From NCBI GenBank assembly GCA_021234155.1, contig JAJEKV010000058.1, positions 9,176,992 through 9,240,991 on the forward strand: a DNA stretch of 64,000 bases, written 5' to 3'. Below the pieces are notes generated by a model. That model was not told the DNA's origin. It did no database searches and saw nothing but the letters and a program-made list of their open reading frames with translations. Position 1 is the stretch's first letter; every line of letters starts with the position of its first letter. Position numbers and translations under genes: made by a program. Source of the DNA: Isoetes taiwanensis (Eukaryota; Streptophyta; Lycopodiopsida; Isoetales; Isoetaceae). Below are positions 9,699-19,290 of the stretch, piece after piece.

Positions 9699-12600
9699 AT
9701 GGCGTTTGTATCTGATAAATTCGATCGCAAGATCGAGACTCTGGACTATGACAATGCTTATGTCTGGTTCATCAAAATGCGTTCTTTTCTTGCAGAAAAG
9801 GGACTCTGGGCAACTGTGGATGGCCAGACCAACGCTCCAACTGCTCAAACTTCTGCTGAAGATCGCTTGGCTTATCAGCAGCTCAATGCAAAGGCCAAGA
9901 ATCACATCATTCCGTTCATTTCTAATATGGATATTCCCCTTGTTGAGCATGCAGACACTGCAGCAGCGGCTTGGGAAGAACTGAAGACAAATTATCAGCG
10001 CTCCTCCTGGTCATATGAAATCACTCTTTATCAAGATCTTTTTGGATCTCCTATGATGCCTGAAGAAACTGGTGCAGGCTATGTTGCTCGGAAAAAGGCC
10101 ATTGGGGAGAAACTCACATCTATCGGTGTGACAATTGACAAGAAATTGATTGCTGCAGCTATCATGATGGGGCTCCCGAGAGATTATGATCATGTAAGAG
10201 CCAATCTTGGAAATGGAGATCGCCCTGATCTCAAAACCGTCACTGCTGCAATCCTTCAAGATGAGACCATCCGGAAGCACAGATCTCAAGCCCAATCTAG
10301 TGAACCATCTGCTTTATTTGCAGGAAGATCCGGCCGTTTCAAAGGAAAGGCTCCCAGAAAGACACCAAAATGTTTCATGTGTGAAGAAGCTCACCTGGCA
10401 AAAGACTGCCCGTTGCTGTCACAGTTAAAGAAGTTGGCTATATCCCCTCCCAACAAGCCCAAACAGGTCCATCTCACCGAGGCATGGGAACCCTCAGAAT
10501 CATCTGCCCCAGCTCTATCTGAGCACTCTGATTCCGACCCTGAAGAATCCAGTGCTTTCATGGCTGTTATTTCTTCCTCACCTGGTTACCAATCCAACAC
10601 ATGGTGGTATGATTGTGCGGCCACAGATCACATCTGTCATCGGCAAGACTGGTTCATCAATCTGCGTCCCTACACTGGAGTTACTCAAGTCCAAGGTATC
10701 AAAGGAAGCATCTCAATCCATGGCATTGGTACAGTACATGTTCATACTCCAGAAGGCGACCGCCAACTCACAGACGTGCTCTACTGTCCAGAGGTACCTA
10801 CGAATCTGATTTCAGTAGGCAGAATGACAGATCTGGGTATTCGATTCGAATTCACCAGCAAGGGTTGCACGCTCTTTGATCTTGATGGATCCATGATCAC
10901 AACTGGCATGAGGGATGGCCATCTCTATCGAATTCCAGCAGCTCCTGAGGCTTATGCCACCCAAACAGATAACTGGGAACTGTGGCACCAAAGATTTGGT
11001 CACCCCAGCAACAAGCGACTCCAACATCTGATCGTACATAATCTGGTACTTGGTCTGTCCCTTCAGGGAACACCTCCCTCATCCTCATGTACAGGTTGCA
11101 TTCAAGGCAAGCAGCATAAAGCTCCCAGACCTTCCATCAGTACACATCGTGCAGAGCGGCCTCTCCAACTCATCCATGTTGATCTCTGGGGTAAAACACG
11201 AGAACCCAGCTTGAATGGCTCAAATTACTATTTGTTGCTGGTTGACGATTACTCCAGGTATTGCTGGATCTACTTCTTGAAACAAAAGTCTCAAACATTT
11301 TCTGTTTTCAAATCATGGCAAGCTGAAGTTGAGCGCAAATCTGGTCACTCCATTGGAACTCTTCGCTCCGACCGTGGTGGCGAATTTCTGTCAGGTTCTT
11401 TTACCGCCCATTTATCAAACTGTGGCATATCCCGGCACCTTGCAATCCCAAATGAGCATCATCAGAATGGGGTCGTGGAACGAAAGCATCGGACAATCGT
11501 GGAATGTGCAAATAGTATGCTCCAAGCCCATAAAATTCCACGCAAATTCTGGGCTGAAGCTGCATCCACAGCCACCTACCTTCAAAATAGACTGCCCACT
11601 CGTGCATGCCCATCTTCATTGCCTTATACCCTGTGGCATGGCACCAAGCCATCTGTTGATCACTTGAAACCTTTTGGGTGTACTGTTTTTGCTCATATTC
11701 CACTGGATCAACGTGACAAGCTTGCCTCTCACTCTCTCAAATGTGCTTTTATGGGCTACAGTCCTACCTCTAAAGGCTTTCGCCTCTATAATCCTGTCAC
11801 CAAGAACATCATTGAACGCACCAGTGTGGTATTCCTTGAATCAGATTTCTCCATCTTCACCACCTCCCGCCCATCTCCACCTACTCTTACCTCTGTTATG
11901 TGGCAGCCCCTTGAACCCGAGCCTGCCTCCTCCTGTCCTCCTCCACCTGTCACTCTTTCCCCTCCTTCTCCTACTGCATCTCCACACCCTGCACCGGCAA
12001 TCACCACCTCCTCTTCAAATCCGCCCAGCTCCTCCTCCACCACGCTGCCTACTTCTCCGTCTCGCCCTTCTCGCAGTTGGAAGCCCACCTCTCGCTTATT
12101 GGAATCCTTTGCTCTCTCTTCAGAGCAGCTGCCATCTGACCCACCACCAGACATTCCCCAATGTTTTGCCTTCCTATCAGATCTGTCCAGTGCTCAATTA
12201 CCTACCTCCACACCCAGGTCCTACACTGAAGCTATTCGGCGACCCGATCATGCACACTGGCATTCTGCCATGCAATCTGAAATTGATTCTCTTCGTCATG
12301 CACACGGTTTTGATCTGGTTCCTCTACCTGCTGGTCGGAAACTTATCTCTGGCAAATGGCTGTTCAAACTCAAAGAAGCACCTGATGGCACCATTCATCG
12401 CTATAAAGCCCGCTAGGTTGCCCGTGGCTTCACACAAATTCCCGGTATTGACTATGATGAAGTCTTCTCCCCCGTTGCCAAAATGACCTCCATACGGCTG
12501 GTTTTAGCTCTCACAGCAGCTCTTGATCTTGAACTTCAGCAAATGGACGTCCAGACTGCCTTTCTTAATGGTGACCTCCACGAGGAAGTGTACATGGAGC

Positions 12601-13766
12601 AACCGACTGGATTTATCTCACCAGGCACCTCTCATTTAGTGTGCAGGCTGCGCAAGGCGATCTATGGGCTGAAACAATCTCCTCGGGCCTGGTACACTCG
12701 CATTGATCAGTTTCTTCACTCCGTGGGTTTAACACGCCTTCAATCTGACTGGAATCTCTACTTCAAGCGCCACACTGATCAGCTCCTTATTGTCATCCTT
12801 TATGTGGATGATTTCCTTATTGCTGGCTCTAATCTGCAAACCATCAGCCACCTCAAACAACAACTCAATGCACAGTTCCGAATGACTGATCTCGGCCCTG
12901 CCACATACTGTCTCGGCTTCCATATTCATCGGCGTAGATCCTCCAAAAGCCTCTTCATCAATCAGGAGCGCAGTATTGAAACGCTTCTTCTCAAATTTGG
13001 CATGTCACAGTGTAAGCCCATCTCTACGCCTGCTGCACCTCGACAGAAGCTCACTGCCCTGCCCTCGTCTGAACCTCTACCAGATCCTACACCTTACCGC
13101 CAACTTGTAGGCTCTCTCATGCATCTTGCTGTTTGCACTCGTCCTGACATATCCTATGCTGTCTCAACTGCCAGCCGATTCATGCAGCAGCCCAGCGCGC
13201 TCCATTGGCAAGCCCTCCAACGTATTCTTCGCTATCTCCGTTATACTCCCACTCATGGCCTTCTCTATACTGATCCACACTTTCCTCTTCTTGGACATGT
13301 CAATGCAGATTGGGCAGGTAACACTGACAATAGCCGCTCCACCACAGGCCTTCTGTTCTCTCTCGGTCCCAATACCATCATCTGGAGCTCCAAACAGCAA
13401 TCCAGCGTTGCCCTCTCAAGCTGTGAGGCGGAGTACATGGGAGCATCAGCAGCAGCTCGAGAAGCAATCTGGCTTCGGCACTTACTTGCAGAACTTGGCT
13501 TCAACCAGCAAGCACCAACTGTAATTCACAATGACAATCAAGCATGCATCTCCATCTCCAAAAATCCAGTTGATCACTACAGGACAAAGCATATTGGAAT
13601 TCACCACCACTTTACCAGGGAAAAGGTAGCTGAAGGACTCATTGAATTTCAATATGTCAGCACCAGGCAAATGAAAGCAGATGTTCTTACAAAGGCTCTT
13701 AGCAGAGATCAACATCATAACCTGATCAGCAAAATTGGAGTCACTGCAAAGCCATCATTCGGCTGA
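9699..13766 (+). CDS. Copia gag-pol polyprotein with one premature stop
   Basis: The ATG at 9699 opens a standard copia gag (YVWFIKMRSFLAEKGLW); an earlier in-frame ATG at 9600 is less likely. Domains in order are: a CCHC knuckle (CFMCEEAHLAKDC, about 10370); protease with WWYDCAATDH, where the usual D[ST]G/A reads DCA; GAG-pre-integrase (LWHQRFGHPS); integrase with HVDLWG, LRSDRGGEF and NGVVERKHRT giving D-D-E; a serine/proline-rich linker; reverse transcriptase with MDVQTAFLNG and YVDD (about 12801); and RNase H (NADWAG, SSCEAEYM, HNDNQACI). One TAG at 12414-12416 inside RT (RYKAR, stop, VARGFTQ) is the only break, and the same frame continues to 13766. Confidence 0.95.
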
Positions 13767-13773
13767 GGCGGAG

Positions 13774-13922
13774 TGTTGGGAACAACAGCCTTATTTATGA
13801 CTAACAAACCTACAACGGATAGATTCCGTTCTATTTATATCTGTATTGTATAGTGTTGTAGTTAAGTTCTTGGAATAGAGTACTTTTGATCTCCTTTTGG
13901 CGCCTGTTCTGCTTATTTCACA
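13774..13922 (+). repeat. Copia 3' LTR
   Basis: 149 bp, preceded by the polypurine tract and followed by the second copy of the ATAGA duplication. Confidence 0.95.
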
Positions 13923-13941
13923 ATAGAATCCATGCGGCCAT

Positions 13942-14556
13942 GGTGGTTTCCTTGATGCAAGACGGCAGATAGGAAACAAAATAAAACTTCTAAAGTGATT
14001 CGCAGGAGCTCCTTCCATGGCAGGGGCCCCGCTGCTCCCCTCTTTGGAATTTTTCTTTAGGGAATTTGTGGGCTCCCCTCTTTGGCGGCGATCTGGCGGC
14101 GCCGCCAACAAATTTTTTTTCTCACTTCTGTTCTGCGATTTGGGGCAGCCCTCAATAGCTTTTCTGTTCTATATGATTTGGGGCAGCGATGGCGGGCTCG
14201 CCGCATTGCACTGTTTCTTGTGCCCTCGAAAGGATCGCAAATAGGTGAGGAGCCAACAGGTGAGGAGCGATGGCACAAGGATTTCTCAAGCATATTTGAT
14301 AGCCGGAAATGGCTCTGCATAAGGAGCTTCTTAGATGCCATAGCCACAGGATCTTCGAGTTTTCTGGACGCCATAGCCACAGGAAACCCTTTCCATTTTC
14401 TTTTCACAAGAAAAACAGAGACATAGCCATAGGAAATCTTTCCGGTTGCATTTTTCACAAGAAAAACATAGATTTGCAGGGGCTTCAATGGATTTTCAAG
14501 CTGCAGCGACAGATTTGCAGGAATTTGAGGTAATCGGGAGGTGACGAAGGCCACGT
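13942..14556 (-). promoter_or_regulatory. Upstream region of the P450 gene, no clear elements
   Basis: This is about 600 bp upstream of the P450 start codon. It holds a GGCGGCGCCGCC palindrome near 14093 and loosely repeated GCCATAGCCACAGGA segments near 14337-14385. No TATA box or conserved motif could be assigned with confidence, and no gene is seen. Confidence 0.3.
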
Positions 14557-14564
14557 AAGGGAAC

Positions 14565-14751
14565 CAGTGAACGACAAATTCCGGGGAACAAATTTCCGAT
14601 ATAAAAAAAAATCCTCAGGAAGTTTTCCAGTAAAAAACCATGGAATTCTTCACATTTTTCGGCTGGAAACTAGTTTTTTGCTTAATGCTTCCGGCTAGCT
14701 TAAATTATGTAGGAAATTTACCTTTTCCTGTGTAAAGTTTGTCGCTCACTG
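14565..14751. mobile_element. 187-bp TIR MITE with near-perfect 9-bp target duplication
   Basis: Terminal inverted repeats CAGTGAACGACAAA (14565-14578) and its complement TTTGTCGCTCACTG (14738-14751) differ at one base. The flanks TAAGGGAAC (14556-14564) and TTAGGGAAC (14752-14760) form a 9-bp direct repeat with one mismatch. The 9-bp duplication suggests a Mutator-like nonautonomous element. No coding capacity. Confidence 0.75.
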
Positions 14752-14900
14752 TTAGGGAACCTTCTGCTGGTGTACGTTCCCTTATTATTTAGTCCTCCGA
14801 AAATTGGCAAAGTACAACAACTATTGAAAGCCAAATGCGAACCGGAAAACATTTTTTCCCTTCCGGCAGTTTGTGCAATGTGTCTAACCAACCATGTATC

Positions 14901-15047
14901 AGTTGAATGGGTGCAAAGTTGAATGGAAATTGAAATGGAAAGCTTGAGGTTGAGAATGGAGAAAACGAAATTAAGTTGAATGGGTGCAAAGTTGAATGGA
15001 AATTGAAATGGAAAGCTTGAGGTTGAGAATGGAGAAAACGAAATTAA
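14901..15047 (+). repeat. Perfect 73-bp tandem duplication
   Basis: Two essentially identical 73-bp units start AGTTGAATGGGTGCAAAG at 14901 and 14974 and end in GAAAACGAAATTAA. No function is apparent. Confidence 0.9.
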
Positions 15048-15117
15048 CGTGAAAATTGAAATGAATACTACATTGGTAGGGGAGGGTGCCCCTCTTCCAA
15101 CCACTCCCCTTCAATGG

Positions 15118-15576
15118 GTTCAGGATAGACTTACCCTAGTTTGGGTTGATCCTGCCCTCCGGGATCCCCAAATGGGATCCCCTCCTCCGGGATCCCCACG
15201 TGGGATCCCCTCCTCTGGGATTCCACAGTTAATTGCGCAGTTAACGCCTTACTGCGCAGTTTTTGCTGTTTTTTTGCCGGATTGGAGCGAGGCCAGTGCA
15301 GCAGCGTTCGCCCTGCTTCCTGCTCCGCATCTTCCTGATCCTCTTGCCCTCCCGATTCCGACCAGCTACAAACTGATCCCATGCGATTCGGTGCTGGGTC
15401 GAGGGAGAAAATCCCACAACAAATTTGCCCCAAAAATCCCTATAAGGGCCAAGTTTTTTGCGCAGTAACTGCGCAGTAACCGGGGATCCCGTCCTCCGGG
15501 ATCACACCTCTTGGGGATCCCGTCCTCCGGTATCACCCCTCCGGGATCCCTGAAACCAGGGTAAGGATATCACGCG
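15118..15576. mobile_element. GGGATCC-rich foldback MITE inserted in transposon end
   Basis: The ends are inverted relatives (left CTTACCCTAGTTT at about 15129; right AAACCAGGGTAAG at about 15553). Clusters of CCGGGATCCC-type palindromes at 15155-15220 and 15481-15550, and TTACTGCGCAGTT paired with AACTGCGCAGTAA, make the inside strongly self-complementary. The 12-bp direct repeat CCCCTTCAATGG flanks it at 15106-15117 and 15577-15588. It matches a repeated motif of the adjoining transposon end, so it may be a target duplication or two copies of that motif. Confidence 0.6.
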
Positions 15577-15950
15577 CCCCTTCAATGGCCCACTTTTTAC
15601 CCTTTAATAGCCCACCTTAACCCTTTAATAGCCCTACAATAGCCCACCTTAAAAAGTACTAAAAGTCTATTAATGGGCACTTATGTGCTAGGGAACCGCC
15701 ACCTTTGAGTGGTTTCCGGCTGGAAACCGGCAGCGGCGCCGCCCGCGAGCGGCGTTAGCTGCGAGCGGCGGTGCCGCTGCCGGTTTCCAGCCGGAAACCA
15801 CGAAAAGGTGGCGGCTCCCAGCCGTAATCCCCTGCTCCCTGGAAATTCCGTGCACCCCTTTTTTTTTTCTCTCTCCTCTGTTTCCCGATGGCGGAGGTCC
15901 AGAGGTCTCTTCCGGCGATCTTCGCGTAGGTGTTGGCGTTGGGCGCCATT
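15577..15950. repeat. Left terminal region of the composite transposon
   Basis: Four imperfect tandem units of the type CCCTTYAATRGCCCACY lie at 15577-15660. Related units occur in inverse orientation at 25880-25950 (for example GTGGTCCATTGAAGGG). Inside them the 21-bp CCCCTGCTCCCTGGAAATTCC at 15829-15849 has an exact inverted partner at 25845-25865. A strong hairpin (GCCACCTTT...AAAAGGTGGC, arms with GGTTTCCGGCTGGAAACC) covers 15702-15816. This looks like transposon subterminal structure. Confidence 0.65.
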
Positions 15951-16144
15951 TCTGCAGCAGTGGTAAGCATGGATGCCGGGGCGACGTTAGGCGTGTTTTC
16001 TTGGTAGTTTTTCATTCCTTTTTTTTTTTCTTTCTAATCTTTTGTTCTTGCTTGGTTTCTAGGTGAAGGATTTGGCCGATTTGGTTCTAGGTGAAGGCCG
16101 ATTTGGTTCTAGGTGGAGGATTTGGCCGATTTTGTCTTGCAGAA

Positions 16145-18639
16145 ATGGGGGAACCAAGGTTTCTTTTGGTCATTTTAGTTCTTTATGTTGCTAGGAGGGT
16201 TTCTGATTCGTGTTTAAGTAGCAGACCCTCGTTTAGACTTGTGGAGGATGATCTATTGGATGATAATACTATGGAAGATGACACTTTGGTTGCTGAGAAT
16301 ATTATACAGTCCACAGATCCTTTAGATGTAGAAACTGTGTTAAGGGATATAGAGAAAGAGCCGTGGTTTGGTGAATGTTTTGTAGATAAAGAAGGGGACA
16401 AGGATACCAAAGAGTATGCTGGCATCGATGTTGAGATGCTTAGAGATGTTGATAAGGGAGGTAAGGACAAGTCTAAGAAGCAAACAAACTGGGCAAGGGC
16501 GAAGTTTGATGAATGGAGGCGATTTGCTCAGAAAAGTCATGACTTGCCTTTTCCAATTGACTTGAGTATCCCTATTGAAGAATTACCTGATGATCAGCTG
16601 AACGAGATGCTTGTTCGATTTATGATACAAGTTAGGAAGAAGGATGGGAGCATGTTTCCTGCTGGCAAGTAACTTCAATTTATTCTAGTTTAATTTTAGA
16701 TTAATTTTAAATGTTATGGTTTAGTTAGGTTTCTCATAGGATGTAGTTAAGTTGTAGTTAGGTTTCTGTTAGGTTTTAGTTAGGTCTGCGTTAGGTACCA
16801 GGTTTTGTTTAGGTTAGTTTATATAAGTTTTCAACCTTTTTTTATTACTTCATTTTCTTTTATGTATTCTAATGTTTTGTATTCTTGTTGTAGTTTAAAT
16901 TGCTTGCTGAAAGCAATAGGGAAGATTCTTAGGAAGAATCAGGAATCGAAGACGCCTTCATCATGCAAGAGAACACCTGGCTTTAATATCTGTCGTGATC
17001 CTGGATACATTAGGGCTAGGGCTGCCTTTGTTGCTGCAGCTAACTAGGTATTGGCGTCAACAAGAAAAAAGCACAGGCTATTCCATATAATTCTGAAAGA
17101 GACCTTTTAGAGGATATAGATTTTCAGATAAACACTCCTAAGGGCATGCAGAAACGTCTTTGCTTCTATCTTTGTACTAGGTTTGCCATTAGGGGTGCGA
17201 GTGAATTGTATGAAGTGCAAGATGTGGATTTGACGCTTGAGTCTGATGGAGCTTCTGAGTATGTGCTTTACAATGAAAGGACAAGTAAGACTTGGGGAAC
17301 TACAGTTATGAGATACGATCCAAGCCATTTTCGTCCTGCAATTTGGAGTTTCGAAGAAGATTTTGTTCTGACATACAAACAGTATGTCAGGCATCTACCT
17401 GTGAAGGATAATCCTGCGCCAAGACCTTTCTTCCTACAGGCGATTTCAAATTATAAATCTCAGGTTAGTATTTTCTGTTCTATAATTGCGTTCAATTTAT
17501 TTGGTAATTCTGATGAGTTATTTTGTGTTTCAGATTTGGTTTTCGAAGGGGAGGGTTGGGTGTAACAACATATCAAAGTGGATTCGTAATATGGGAGCCT
17601 TGATTGATGTGGATATATGCAACAAGAGCGGTCGCATGTCAACCGTAACGAGAATGTCAATGGCTGGTGTGCCCCCTGAAGTTGGAAAGATAATTACGGG
17701 GCATCGTAGGATAGAATCTTATCAGAAGTAAGTTCTATTTGTTTTTTGTTTATTTGATTTATAGTTTATTTTTCTTGACACGGTTCTTGTATGATCTTTA
17801 GGTATGATCGTAGTCAGGAAATCCAAGTTAATGCTGCTATGAGCATCAACAGGAAACCTTATAATGATGATGGTAGCTTGCATTTGTACTCTGATGTACT
17901 TAATGAGATGATTCGGAGTAAAGAAAATACATTGCTTGGTTCACGTTCTGCAAAATGTTTGGTTGACAAGTCTTCTGCGTCAGGTATAATTGCAGCTTAT
18001 AATTAGTAGGTTGGTAATAATTAGTTGTAGGTTATAACTAGATCTGTGTATTATTGTTAGTTGCAGGTTATAATTAGTATGTTTTAATTAGTTGTAGCTT
18101 ATAAGTAGTTGCAGATTATGATTAGCTGCAGGTTCTAATTAGTTCTTATGCAGGTTCTTCGTTTGACCGGACTATTTTAACTGAAAAGCAATGCAACATT
18201 CCAGTTCTTTGTGCTAATGATGGTGTAGTTGTGACTAACCATCGTGCGGCATCAAGTGATGCAATGATATGTGATCAACAAAATGTTGTGTCTGATGGAA
18301 GTCATAAAAGCGATCAAATTCAAGTTTCTGAAGTTAAACCTAATGATGAGGAAGACAAAAATTTGGTGGATTATTGGGCTTTCGAAGAATTCTTAAAGAC
18401 AAATCCTCAGCTTCAGAAATATTTTCCTCCCACTGTTGAAGTGAAGAATGTTGGTAAGTCTAACTCTAGTGTGTATAATTCTAGTGGTTAGTTTAATTCT
18501 AATGTGTTTTAACCTGCAGGTGGTCACTCCTTTGTTGGTGCAACTTTCAATAACTGCATGTTCATTCAAGTTCCTGATTCTAGTGGTGTGCCTTTATTGT
18601 TGGAGAGGGCAAACAGCGGTTCAGCACTTTCTTCATGAT
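16145..18639 (+). pseudogene. Crypton-like tyrosine recombinase (DUF3504 / KIAA1958-like)
   Basis: Multi-exon gene. The first exon ends at 16668 and the next starts at 16894; later introns lie near 17462-17533, 17729-17801, 17985-18152 and 18452-18520, with GT-AG borders. The product has an acidic N-terminus, then FDEWRRFAQ...ELPDDQLNEMLVRFMIQVRKKDG, typical of the DUF3504 core-binding part. The catalytic part follows: RFAIRGASELYEVQ (first Arg, about 17191), NKSGR (second Arg, about 17630; the usual His is not at its place), TGHRRIESYQKYDRS (His and candidate Tyr). The end GATFNNCMFIQV resembles Crypton-derived proteins. A one-base loss near 17044 breaks the frame before GIGVNKKKAQAI. The start is uncertain because a short tandem repeat at 16058-16135 overlaps an earlier ATG at 16091. 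Confidence 0.75.
18003..18145 (+). repeat. Intronic AATTAGTTGTAGGTTATAA-type repeats
   Basis: Six or so degenerate copies of a roughly 20-bp unit fill an intron of the recombinase gene. A looser GTTAGGTTT-rich run occupies the first intron at 16715-16820. It is not the plant telomere repeat. Confidence 0.7.
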
Positions 18640-18764
18640 ATCTGTTTTGGTTTGAACTTTTAAGAAATTTCTGTCATGTCAAAACTTTATCTGGGAACTT
18701 CTGTCATGTTCTGTTGATGATAAGTGTTTTGTCTAATTTTCAAGTGGACACCTATCAACCACTT

Positions 18765-18935
18765 TTATATGAAACTGTGTATCTTTAAACCCTTACTGTG
18801 TAGAAACTGTGTGGAAACTTTATCTGTGTGCAAACTTTTATATGAAACTGTGTGGAAAATTCTATCTGGAAATCACTTTTATATGAAACTGTGTGGAAAC
18901 TTTATGAAACTGTGTGGAAACTGTGTGGTGGCGGC
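18765..18935 (+). repeat. Minisatellite ATATGAAACTGTGTGGAAAC
   Basis: Irregular tandem copies of a 19-21-bp unit (TATGAAACTGTGTGGAAAC) follow the recombinase gene and end at a GGCGGCGC...GCGCCGCC palindrome at about 18930-18953. Confidence 0.8.
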
Positions 18936-19290
18936 GCTCTAAGCGGCGCCGCCAGGAAACCCTTACCCAAAATATTACCAAAAAAAAACTTATAGGGTCT
19001 AAGTTAGATATTGGGGTACAAAAAAGCGCGAGAAGCGGAAGCGGAGAAAGCACGCTAAGCAGCGCCGGACGCACCTTTTCGATTTCCGCGTGCCTTTTCG
19101 GCGAACAATGATTTTGATTGTCAGAGGTGTAATTATTCGCGCCCATTGTTACTAATTGAATTGTACAGGCCAATTTGCTCCTCGATTGCACTTCGATTCC
19201 TGCATTTTACAAATTGAATCATCCTCTTCAAGGCGCTTGCTCCGACCTCTTTGTTTCTTGCTGCTTTTTTTTAAAGTATCTTCTTTTCTC

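Larger units (their letters stand above)
9391..13922 (+). mobile_element. Complete Ty1/copia retrotransposon, 4.5 kb
   Basis: Two 149-bp LTRs (9391-9539 and 13774-13922) begin TGTTGGGAAC and end TTTCACA. By eye they differ at only two positions. They flank a tRNA-Met-type primer site TGGTATCAGAGC at 9540-9551 and a purine tract (GAGGCGGAG) at 13765-13773. The 5-bp target duplication ATAGA is at 9386-9390 and 13923-13927. The element is transcribed opposite to the P450 gene it interrupts. High LTR identity implies a recent insertion. Confidence 0.96.
7318..13941 (-). pseudogene. Cytochrome P450, CYP72 clan (CYP735-like), split by copia insertion
   Basis: Four minus-strand exons are visible. 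Exon 1 is split: its start codon is at 13939-13941 and the rest runs 9390-8910. Exon 2 is 8840-8597, exon 3 is 8205-7833 and exon 4 is 7743-7318, with GT-AG borders at the later introns. The protein has a hydrophobic N-terminal anchor, a GIKGPPPLPVVGN proline hinge, the I-helix AGHETTS, ETLRLYPP (ExxR), FKPDRF and the heme loop FVAGPRVCVG. The pattern resembles the CYP72 clan, closest in feel to CYP735A cytokinin hydroxylases; substrate is a guess. The copia element sits after about six codons. Single-base losses near 8935-8950 (around DWAQ) and 8700-8730 also break the frame, so it is a pseudogene. Confidence 0.85.

Noticed and set aside
11674-12486. Long overlapping frames on both strands inside the copia element
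   Set aside because: Shadows of the Ser/Pro-rich linker of the copia polyprotein; low-complexity composition only.
16715-16820. GTTAGGTTT-rich run as an interstitial telomere
   Set aside because: Units are irregular and do not match TTTAGGG; it is an intronic low-complexity tract.
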